In this document: in pieces, positions 1 through 5,347 of the stretch
How the letters are laid out: each line of letters opens with the position of its first letter
Position numbering within the stretch: position 1 is the first letter of the stretch
From: RPQJ01 sp963714645
Lineage (GTDB): Bacteria > Pseudomonadota > Gammaproteobacteria > Steroidobacterales > Steroidobacteraceae
Assembly (NCBI GenBank): GCA_963714645.1
Contig: CAVQQX010000031.1
Span: 1-5,347 of the forward strand
Direction: 5' to 3'
Length of the DNA stretch: 5,347 nt
The notes under the pieces: generated by a model
Seen by the model: only the letters and a program-made list of their open reading frames with translations
Databases searched by the model: none
Told to the model about the DNA's origin: nothing
Translations under genes and position numbers: made by a program

Positions 1-65
1 CCAGACTCCTAGGGTCGGCCTCCGCAGGCACCACAGCCCGCCCGCCGCCTCGGGACACGTCGCGC

Positions 66-71
66 TATAAT
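66..71 (+). promoter_or_regulatory. Candidate -10 box (TATAAT) upstream of the LysR gene
   Basis: A perfect TATAAT hexamer stands in an otherwise very GC-rich leader, 136 bases before the chosen LysR start codon. At the usual 17-base spacing the upstream sequence (43-48, CGCCGC) does not resemble TTGACA, and no TG extension precedes the box. It is therefore a lone -10 match. If used, transcription would begin near 78 and leave a leader of about 130 bases. A chance match is possible, although six AT bases in a row are rare in this composition. Confidence 0.35.
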
Positions 72-207
72 GCAGCGGCGCGCGCCACCCGCGGCCTCGC
101 CTGCGGCCGGTGCGAACCCCCGACTCCCCTGCTGCCGCTGCGCACTTGACTCACCGTCGTCGCTGGCACGCAAGTTGCCGCGACCTCCGGACGGATCGAC
201 CGACTGC

Positions 208-1131
208 ATGGCTTCCACACTCAATACGCCGCCGCTGCGGCTGCTGCGCGCGTTCTGCCTCGCGGCGCGACATTCCAGCTTCAAGGATGCTGCCGACCGC
301 CTCGCCTTGACACCGTCCGCCGTGAGCCACCAGGTCAAGGAGCTCGAGGAACAGCTCGGCGTCACGCTGTTCGAACGCCGTACGCGCGCGGTCGTGCTGA
401 CGCCGCTCGGACGGCAGCTGCGCGACGACCTGGAACCCGCGCTGGAGGCCCTGACCGCCGCGATTGCCCGCACCGCCCGCTCCGGCTCCGCCCGTCGCCA
501 ACTTGCGGTCGTGATGCCGCCGTTCTTCGCGAGCGAGCTGTTCGCGCCCCGCCTGCCGGATTTCCACGACCGCTACCCGAACATCGACCTGCAGGTCAAC
601 ACGAGCGACCCGCGTCCGGGCCAGCACCCGGGGTTCAGCGACCTGTCGGTGATCCTCGCTGCACAGACCCCCGATGCCACGGGTGTCGAGGTCGTGCGAT
701 TGCTGCCCCTGCAGCTCGTGGCGGCGGCCTCACCCAAGGTGGCCGCGACGATGCGCGGCAAGCACGGCGCGCACGCATTCGACAACCAGACGCTGATCAT
801 CCATCGGAGCTTCCGCGCGGACATCTGGGACGACTGGCTCGAACGGTCGCGCATAGACCTGCGGCGGGTGAAGAACGTCGTCGAGTTCGACAACATGACG
901 GCCGTCGCGCGCGCGACCGAGAAAGGCGGCGGCATTGCGTTGATGCCCGCGGTCGTGTGCCGCCCGTGGTTCGAGCGCGGCCTGCTGGTGCGCATCGACG
1001 GGCTCGACCAGGTGGCGGACGACGCCTATTACCTGGTGGCGCGGCGCGGCGACATCGACCGCGAGGAGGTCCGTGCGTTCACGGACTGGCTGATCGAGCA
1101 GTTCCAGGTGCGGGAACCCGCCGGGGAATGA
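208..1131 (+). CDS. LysR-family transcriptional regulator, GcvA/AmpR-like
   Basis: This encodes a 307-residue cytoplasmic DNA-binding regulator, the normal length for LysR proteins. Residues about 8-66 form the winged helix-turn-helix: the segment from S24 to E46 (with AADRLALTPSAVSHQVKELE) and the following LGVTLFERRTR wing are classic for the family. Residues about 95-300 match the periplasmic-binding-protein-like effector domain, including PPFFASELFAPRLPDFHDRYP and the GGGIALMP turn. The ATG at 208 is chosen because the family N-terminus (PPLRLLRAFCLAARHSSF) follows it closely. The same frame opens at 70, but its first 46 residues are Arg/Pro/Ala-rich and look like translated leader. No strong Shine-Dalgarno is visible. 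LysR regulators often control a divergent gene, but the upstream neighbour lies outside the window. The effector cannot be inferred. The downstream HNH gene is convergent, so they are not an operon. Confidence 0.93.
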   Translation: MASTLNTPPLRLLRAFCLAARHSSFKDAADRLALTPSAVSHQVKELEEQLGVTLFERRTRAVVLTPLGRQLRDDLEPALEALTAAIARTARSGSARRQLAVVMPPFFASELFAPRLPDFHDRYPNIDLQVNTSDPRPGQHPGFSDLSVILAAQTPDATGVEVVRLLPLQLVAAASPKVAATMRGKHGAHAFDNQTLIIHRSFRADIWDDWLERSRIDLRRVKNVVEFDNMTAVARATEKGGGIALMPAVVCRPWFERGLLVRIDGLDQVADDAYYLVARRGDIDREEVRAFTDWLIEQFQVREPAGE

Positions 1132-1187
1132 CTTGCCGAGGGGGGCCGGATTCGCAGGGGGAGTGCGACCGGCCCACCCCGGCAAGT
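1131..1187 (+). terminator. Long hairpin starting at the LysR stop codon
   Basis: The arms 1131-1149 (acttgccgaggggggccgg) and 1169-1187 (ccggcccaccccggcaagt) are inverted repeats matching at 17 of 19 positions. Inside the loop, TCGCA (1152-1156) and TGCGA (1164-1168) pair again, leaving a 7-base loop GGGGGAG. The stem begins on the last base of the LysR TGA. Its place at the end of a gene between convergent units suggests transcript ending or 3' protection. No T-run follows, so it is not a canonical intrinsic terminator. The hairpin is directly visible; its role is inferred. Confidence 0.5.
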
Positions 1188-1193
1188 TCCTGC

Positions 1194-1215
1194 GGGACGG
1201 GACCGGGAGTCCGGG
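1194..1215 (+). other. G-quadruplex-type motif
   Basis: Four G-tracts of at least three bases occur with spacers of 2, 3 and 5 bases: GGG (1194-1196), GGG (1199-1201), GGG (1205-1207) and a G6 run beginning at 1213. This fits the standard G3+N1-7 pattern on the plus strand. It overlaps the left arm of the second hairpin, so the two folds would compete. Such motifs arise by chance in GC-rich DNA and no function is claimed. Confidence 0.4.
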
Positions 1216-1231
1216 GGGAGTGGACTCCGGG
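1203..1231 (+). terminator. Second G-rich hairpin between the convergent genes
   Basis: The arms 1203-1212 (ccgggagtcc) and 1222-1231 (ggactccggg) pair at 9 of 10 positions around the loop GGGGGGAGT. It lies 15 bases after the first hairpin and has a similarly G-rich loop. No T-run follows. It could help separate LysR transcription from the opposing HNH gene, but that is inference. Confidence 0.35.
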
Positions 1232-1328
1232 CACCATGGATCCGCCGGACGGGAGCGAGACTACGTCGATTGCTGCACTGCGACAAACGAACTTTCATCA
1301 GGCGATGAATGACCGGCGCTCATGTGGC

Positions 1329-1374
1329 GCGCCGGGCCGCGCCGGGGGCCGGGCCGGGCCGCGCCGGGTGCCGG
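1329..1374. repeat. CCGGG-rich low-complexity block with a 13-base direct repeat
   Basis: The block is almost pure G and C. GGGCCGCGCCGGG occurs at 1334-1346 and again at 1356-1368, a 22-base period, and CCGGG recurs several times. It lies 18 bases past the HNH stop codon in that gene's direction of transcription, where it could fold strongly in the mRNA. The remainder of the convergent spacer (1232-1328 and 1375-1391) shows no gene or recognisable site. Confidence 0.4.
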
Positions 1375-1391
1375 AGGCTCGCGCAGGCGGG

Positions 1392-2003
1392 TCACTGTTC
1401 GCCGGCGGCGCCGCGACGCAGGCGCTCGTGCAGCGGGCTGCTGCGCGGGAAGTGCGCGAGCAGGTACTCCATCTGGTCGGCGAGCACGCGCCGCCCCTTC
1501 AGGTAGATGTATTCGGCATAGCTCGGCGTGAACGGCACCGCGATCAGCTGCAGTTTCGCCTGCTCGGGCGTGCGCCAGGCCTTCAGGTTGTTGCAGCGCC
1601 GACAGGCGGTCACCACGTTGGTCCAGGTGTCCTGGCCGCCGCGCGACAGCGGCGTGACGTGGTCGCGCGAAAGATGGCTCGTCGGGAAGCGCTGGGCGCA
1701 GTAGAGGCACAGGTGTGCATCGCGCCGGAACAGCGTCTCGTTGTTGAGCGGCGGCACGTACCCGTGGTGTCGATTGCCGGGGTTGTGGCTGTGGCCGACC
1801 GTCGCGACGATCGAGTTCACCTTGACCGTGGTGCGGTACCCGGTGCGCGCGTTGACGCCGCCGCGCAGGGAAAACAACGTCTGCCCGAACGCATAGGCCA
1901 CCTGGCCCATGAAATGCAGACGGACGGCATCGCGGTAGTCGATCCACTCGAGGGGCATCCCCGAGACGTCCGTCCGCAGGACTTCCTGCGAAAGTGCGTG
2001 CAT
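1392..2003 (-). CDS. HNH endonuclease (HNH_5-type)
   Basis: This encodes a 203-residue protein with a C-terminal beta-beta-alpha-metal nuclease fold, predicted to cut DNA with a divalent metal. Numbered from the ATG at 2003, the zinc-knuckle pairs are CLYC (C99, C102) and CRRC (C134, C137). The catalytic segment is DHVTPLSRGG (D114, H115), followed by TWTNVV (N129) and NNLK (N138, K141), so the core is intact. The N-terminal DVSGMPLEWIDYRDAVRL segment is typical of a widespread stand-alone proteobacterial HNH family whose target is not well defined. The frame can be extended to a GTG at 2102, but the added 33 codons are AT-rich at third positions, unlike the rest, and the family N-terminus lies just after the ATG. 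The shorter start is therefore preferred; no clear Shine-Dalgarno supports either. It is divergent from pntA and convergent with LysR, so probably monocistronic. No methylase or restriction partner is visible. Confidence 0.88.
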   Translation of the reverse strand: MHALSQEVLRTDVSGMPLEWIDYRDAVRLHFMGQVAYAFGQTLFSLRGGVNARTGYRTTVKVNSIVATVGHSHNPGNRHHGYVPPLNNETLFRRDAHLCLYCAQRFPTSHLSRDHVTPLSRGGQDTWTNVVTACRRCNNLKAWRTPEQAKLQLIAVPFTPSYAEYIYLKGRRVLADQMEYLLAHFPRSSPLHERLRRGAAGEQ

Positions 2004-2173
2004 GCGATGAAGATACGTTACTGCTGTGCAATAATCCACGGCCGCTGCGTGCCCGCCTTCAAAATATTCCTTGCGCGGCAGCGGTTTAGAGACAGTGGTC
2101 ACAGGCCGCCGGGCATCGCGGGAAAGGCACGCGCTGCACCTGCGCTGATGACGACGACCATCACGAGGACGCC
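2004..2173. promoter_or_regulatory. Divergent spacer between the HNH gene and pntA
   Basis: This 170-base spacer must carry the promoters of both divergent genes. Positions about 2005-2090 contain short AT-rich islands (TAATCC near 2032, AAAATATT at 2061-2068, TTTAGA at 2085-2090), which stand out against the flanking GC-rich coding sequence. No well-spaced -35/-10 pair is convincing on either strand. The best minus-strand candidate is TTGAAG (2062-2057) with GATTAT (2036-2031), at a poor 20-base spacing. The part from 2081 on is repeated in inverted, degraded form at the window's right end. Confidence 0.4.
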
Positions 2174-3754
2174 ATGCCGCTGACGATCGGAGTTCCGCGC
2201 GAGACCTATCCCGGCGAGAAGCGCGTCGCCACGGTACCCGAGATCGTCGAGAAACTGATCAAGCTGGGTTTCCAGGTCACCGTGGAAACGGGGGCAGGGA
2301 ACGCGGCGAACTTCGCCGACGAGACCTATGAGGCCGCCGGCGCACGGATCGCCAAAAGCCGCGCCGAGCTGCTCGGCGGTTCCGACCTGGTCTTCAAGGT
2401 ACGGGCGCCGACGACCGACGAAATCGCGCTCATGAAGCCCGGCAGCACGCTCCTGAGCTTCATCTGGCCGGCCCAAAACCCGCAGCTGATGCAGCAGCTC
2501 GCTGAGCGCAAGCTCACCGTGCTGGCCATCGACTGCCTGCCCCGCCAGCTCTCGCGCGCCCAGAAGATGGACGCGCTCACTTCCATGGCGAGCATCAGCG
2601 GTTATCGCGCCGTGATCGAGGCCGCCAATGCCTTCGGGCGCTTCTTCAACGGCCAGGTGACCGCCGCGGGCAAGATCCCTCCGGCCGTTGTCTTCGTGGC
2701 CGGCGCGGGCGTCGCGGGACTGGCCGCGATCGGCACGGCCGCCAACCTCGGCGCGATCGTGCGCGCCAACGACACGCGCGCGGAGGTCGCCGACCAGGTC
2801 GTGTCGCTGGGAGGGGAGTTCGTCAAGGTCGACTACGAGGAAGAGGGCTCCGGCGGCGGCGGCTATGCCAAGGTCATGAGCGAGGGCTTCCAGCAGGCCC
2901 AGCGCGAGATGTACGCCAGGCAGGTGAGGGAAGCGGACATCGTCATCACGACCGCCCTGATTCCGGGCAAACCCGCGCCGAAGCTCATCACCGCCGCGAT
3001 GGTGCAGAGCATGAAGCCGGGCAGCGTCATCGTCGACATGGCGGGCGAGCAGGGCGGCAACTGCGAACTCACCGTGCCCGGCGAGGCCGTGGTCCGGCAC
3101 GGCGTCACCATCATCGGCTACACCGACCTGGTGAGCCGCCTGGCCCGGCAGTCGTCGACGCTGTACTCGAGCAACCTGCTGCGCGTGATCGAGGAGCTCT
3201 GCAAGACCAAGGACGGCGTCATCGACGTCGACATGGAGGACGACGCGCTGCGCGGCCTCACCGTCGTCAAGGACGGCGCGATCACCTGGCCCCCGCCTCC
3301 GCCCAGGCTTCCGGCAGCGACGCCGCGCGCAAAGCCGGTCGCCGCCGCTCCGGCGGCCGCGAAGAAATCGGGACACGGCCCGGGCGCGCCCGCGTCGGCA
3401 CGGAGCGTCGCCGTGATCTTCGCCGTGGGCGCCGTGCTGTTCTGGCTCGTCGGGGCGTTCGCACCGGCGTCGTTCCTCGCGCACTTCACGGTGTTCGTGC
3501 TCGCCTGCTTCATCGGCTACATGGTGATCTGGAACGTGACGCCCTCGCTGCACACGCCGCTCATGAGCGTCACCAACGCCATCTCGAGCATCATCGCGGT
3601 CGGAGCGCTGATCCAGGTCGCGCCACCGCTCGATGGCGTGACGGAGGGACGCCCGGACGCGCTGATCCTGGGCCTCGCGGTGCTCGCGCTCACGCTCACT
3701 GCCGTCAACATGTTCGGCGGCTTCGCCGTCACGCGTCGCATGCTCGCGATGTTC
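2081..3754 (+). repeat. Left (intact) arm of a large inverted repeat
   Basis: This arm includes the first bases of the long HNH frame, part of the divergent spacer and nearly all of pntA. It reappears as reverse complement from 3771 to the window end. Exact anchors between arms are 3565-3584 with 3911-3930, 3510-3527 with 3968-3985, 3019-3052 with 4420-4453, 2240-2265 with 5171-5196, and 2094-2124 with 5294-5324. The coding frame of this arm is undisturbed, so it is the accurate version. Confidence 0.95.
2165..2168 (+). promoter_or_regulatory. Ribosome binding site of pntA
   Basis: GAGG lies 5 bases before the ATG at 2174 and fits a Shine-Dalgarno core. It supports this start, as does the family N-terminus (IGVPRE) immediately after the ATG. 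Confidence 0.6.
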
Positions 3755-3772
3755 CGCAAGTCAGTTACTTGA
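2174..3772 (+). CDS. pntA: NAD(P) transhydrogenase subunit alpha, 3' end altered
   Basis: This is the alpha chain of the inner-membrane proton-translocating transhydrogenase, which transfers hydride from NADH to NADP+ using the proton gradient. The 532 residues read cleanly. Residues 1 to about 372 are the NAD(H)-binding domain I: IGVPRE near the start, SRAQKMDALTS (127-137), GAGVAG Rossmann loop (177-182) followed by D200, TTALIPGKPAPKLI (259-272), GGNCELTVPGE (294-304) and GYTDL (315-319). An Ala/Pro-rich linker (about 373-409) leads to four membrane spans near 410-430, 434-454, 464-484 and 496-517. This is the E. coli-like single-chain form, not the split PntAA/PntAB form. E. coli PntA, as I recall it, ends MFRKN; here MFRK (526-529) is followed by SVT and a TGA whose last two bases belong to the inverted arm. 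The final three residues and stop are therefore probably not native. pntB, normally next, is missing. Confidence 0.93.
   Translation: MPLTIGVPRETYPGEKRVATVPEIVEKLIKLGFQVTVETGAGNAANFADETYEAAGARIAKSRAELLGGSDLVFKVRAPTTDEIALMKPGSTLLSFIWPAQNPQLMQQLAERKLTVLAIDCLPRQLSRAQKMDALTSMASISGYRAVIEAANAFGRFFNGQVTAAGKIPPAVVFVAGAGVAGLAAIGTAANLGAIVRANDTRAEVADQVVSLGGEFVKVDYEEEGSGGGGYAKVMSEGFQQAQREMYARQVREADIVITTALIPGKPAPKLITAAMVQSMKPGSVIVDMAGEQGGNCELTVPGEAVVRHGVTIIGYTDLVSRLARQSSTLYSSNLLRVIEELCKTKDGVIDVDMEDDALRGLTVVKDGAITWPPPPPRLPAATPRAKPVAAAPAAAKKSGHGPGAPASARSVAVIFAVGAVLFWLVGAFAPASFLAHFTVFVLACFIGYMVIWNVTPSLHTPLMSVTNAISSIIAVGALIQVAPPLDGVTEGRPDALILGLAVLALTLTAVNMFGGFAVTRRMLAMFRKSVT
3755..3770. other. Fold-back loop between the inverted arms
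   Basis: ATGTTC (3749-3754) and GAACAT (3771-3776) pair, leaving CGCAAGTCAGTTACTT as the loop. CGCAAG encodes the Arg-Lys expected at the PntA C-terminus. The remaining ten bases, TCAGTTACTT, match neither arm. TCAGTTAC also occurs, from memory, in the Oxford Nanopore ligation adapter (TTCAGTTACGTATTGCT), so this may be residual adapter. Eight bases is a short match and could be chance. Confidence 0.6.
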
Positions 3773-5246
3773 ACATGGCGCATGGACGGCGAAGCCGCCG
3801 AACCTAGCGGCGTGACTGAGCGCGAGCGCGGGCGACCAGGTCACTCCTCGTCCACGCCATCGAGCAGTGGCACGACCATGATCACGCTGCCGACCGCGAT
3901 GATGCTCTGGAGATGGCGTTGGTGACGCTCCATGAGCGGCAGTGCAGCGGAGGCATCCACGTTCCGGTCACCATGTAGCCGATGAGCGGCGAGCACGAAC
4001 GCGTGGAGTACGCGCGGACGACGCCGGTGCGAACGCCCGACGATCGCACGCGCCCCACGCGAGGGTCACAGCGACGCCCGTGCCGACGCGGACGCCGCCG
4101 GGCCGTGTCGATTTCTTCGCGGCCGGCCCCGGAGCAGCAGCGACCGCTTTGCGCGCGGCGTCGCTGCCGGAGGCCTGGGCGGAGCGGGGCGTTGCGCGCC
4201 TTGACGACGGTGCAGTCGCACCCATCCGCATCATCTGTCCATGTCGACGTCGATGACACCGTCCTTGTCTTGGAGAGCCCTCGATCACGCGCAGCAGGTG
4301 GTTGGAGTACAGCGTCGACGACTGCCGGCCCGGCCGCTCACCAGGTCGTGTAGCCGATGGGATGGTGACGCCGTGCCGGACACACGGCCTCACCGGGCAC
4401 GGTGGTTGGCAGCTTCCACCTGCTCGCCCGCCATGTCGACGATGACGCTGCCCCGGCTTTTTCATGCTCTGCACCAGGCGGTGAGCTTCCGGCGCGGGCG
4501 CCCCGGAATCAGGGCGGTGCGTCATGACGATGTCCGCTTCCTCACCTGCCTGGCGTACATCTGGCGCGCTGGGCCTGCTCGGAGCCCTCGCTCATGACCC
4601 TGGCATAGCCCGCGCCCGGGGGCCTCTTCTCCTGGTAGTCGACCTTCACAGCTCCCCTCTCCGCGTCCGACGTGCTCCACGAACCGTCGGCGCGCGTGAT
4701 CCGCGCCGACGGATGGCGGCCGTGCCGGTCGCGTCCACTCGCGCCAGCCCCGCGCACCGCCGCGACGGCGGAGGACCGCAGCACTGGCCGCTGGAGGAGC
4801 ACCGAAGGCACTGGCGCGCCTCGATACCGCGCGCGAATAACACGCTGATGCTCCGCCATGGAAGTAAGCGCGTCCATCTTCTGGGCTGTATGGCGCGCAG
4901 GCAGTCGATGGCCGGCACGGTGAGCTTTGCACGTCAGCAAGATGCTGCATCCGGCCTGCGGGTTTCGGAGCCAGACGAAGCGCGGGGCGTGCTGCCGGGC
5001 TTATGAGCGCGATTTGTCGGTGATGCACCATCCCTTGAAGACCGCGGTCGGAAGCCGCCGAGCAGGACTCGGCGCGGCTTTCGGCGATCACGTCACCGCG
5101 CGGCGGCCTCGCTCGTCGGCGAAGTTCGCGCACGTTCCCGCCCCGTTTTCCACGGTGACCTGGAAGACTCAGCTTGATCAGTTTCTCGACGATCTCAGTG
5201 GCGACGCGTCTCGGCTCCGCGCAAGAATCCGATCGTCAGCGGCAGT
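3771..5246 (-). pseudogene. pntA: Frameshifted inverted copy of pntA, probably artefactual
   Basis: Read on the minus strand, this region gives PntA fragments in changing frames: AQKMDALTSMA (near 4870), KVDYQEK and YARVMSEG (near 4600-4650), QMYARQVRK (near 4545), RQSSTLYSNHLLRVIE (near 4290) and SVTNAIS (near 3920). No frame spans more than a small part. The position matching the start codon (about 5244-5246) reads ACT instead of ATG. No plus-strand frame here resembles a known protein, so the 1.57 kb holds no independent gene. It is either a dead duplicate or, more likely, a poorly sequenced second pass over the neighbouring pntA. It should not be counted as a gene. Confidence 0.88.
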
Positions 5247-5336
5247 AGCATCCTCGTGATGGTCGTCATCAGCGCAGGTGCAGCGGGCGTACCTTCCCGC
5301 GATGCCCGGCGGCCTGTGACCACTCTCTATTAAACC
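3771..5336 (-). repeat. Right (degraded) arm of the inverted repeat
   Basis: About 1,566 bases correspond to 1,674 in the left arm. Measured at the exact anchors, the cumulative length loss is about 30 bases by 3968, 53 by 4420, 89 by 5171 and 107 by 5294, so deletions build up along the whole arm. Substitutions and small insertions are also scattered throughout. The spacer part (beyond 5246) is conserved as well as the coding part, with a 31-base exact block. This pattern resembles raw single-pass long-read error rather than evolutionary decay under codon constraint. The match ends near TAAACCG (5331-5337). The last ten bases do not align clearly. Confidence 0.93.
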
Positions 5337-5347
5337 GAGCGATGGTG
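5247..5347 (-). other. Inverted copy of the pntA upstream spacer at the window end
   Basis: Positions 5247 to about 5336 mirror the spacer upstream of pntA (about 2081-2173), including the GAGG ribosome-binding site (reverse complement CCTC at 5252-5255) and the first codons of the long HNH reading frame. One GTC of a tandem GTCGTC has been lost. The final bases 5338-5347 match nothing convincingly. No gene lies here. Confidence 0.8.

Noticed and set aside
1392..2003. HNH gene as part of a restriction, defence or homing system
   Set aside because: No methyltransferase, intron or other defence gene is adjacent. The protein resembles a widespread stand-alone family.
957..2183. A 408-codon plus-strand open frame across the LysR end, the convergent spacer and the HNH gene
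   Set aside because: It is Arg/Gly/Ala-rich with no recognisable domain, crosses three unrelated regions and is antisense to the clear HNH gene. Long spurious frames are expected at this GC content.
2099..3553. A 484-codon minus-strand open frame opposite pntA
   Set aside because: It is a shadow of pntA, rich in Asp/His/Arg/Gly with no family resemblance. The pntA frame has full family motifs.
3942..5259. Plus-strand open frames in the right arm as possible novel small genes
   Set aside because: The DNA is a mirrored copy of pntA, and these frames are fragments of the antisense strand broken by indels.
2081..5347. Inverted repeats as ends of a transposon or an invertible switch
   Set aside because: The repeats meet almost directly with only a 16-base loop and contain a housekeeping gene. 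There is no transposase, recombinase or target-site duplication.
1..5347. CRISPR arrays, tRNA or rRNA genes
   Set aside because: I saw no regularly spaced direct repeats with spacers, no tRNA-like cloverleaf and no rRNA-like stretches.

Overview
The window looks like a high-GC proteobacterial chromosome fragment, probably beta- or gammaproteobacterial. This rests on the strong GC bias at third codon positions, a GcvA/AmpR-type LysR regulator, an HNH_5-type nuclease, and a membrane transhydrogenase alpha chain in the single-polypeptide E. coli PntA arrangement. I cannot name a genus from sequence alone.

Layout. Positions 1-207 are a leader region with a perfect TATAAT box at 66-71. Positions 208-1131 (+) encode an intact LysR-family regulator of 307 residues. 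Positions 1132-1391 are a 260-base convergent intergenic region with two G-rich hairpins, a G-quadruplex-type motif and a CCGGG-rich block. Positions 1392-2003 (-) encode an HNH endonuclease. Positions 2004-2173 are the divergent spacer between the nuclease and pntA. Positions 2174-3772 (+) encode a near-complete PntA, the NAD(P)-binding and membrane alpha subunit of proton-translocating transhydrogenase.

Everything after position 3770 is not new sequence. It is a degraded reverse-complement copy of about 2081-3754: the upstream end of the HNH gene frame, the pntA spacer, and pntA. The arms face each other around a 16-base loop at 3755-3770. The second arm has lost about 6-7% of its length, in small steps spread along the whole arm, and carries frameshifts and substitutions in coding and non-coding parts alike. 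Exact blocks of 18-34 bases still anchor the alignment. The partner gene pntB, expected straight after pntA, is absent.

The most economical reading is a fold-back (template-complement) long-read artefact at an unpolished contig end, not a biological system. The loop holds TCAGTTAC, which as I remember it occurs in the Oxford Nanopore ligation adapter, and the pntA stop codon is created at the junction. Biological alternatives are an inverted duplication or a hairpin-ended linear replicon; these are less likely but testable. The real functional content is one regulator, one nuclease and one transhydrogenase subunit, with no evidence that they act in one pathway.
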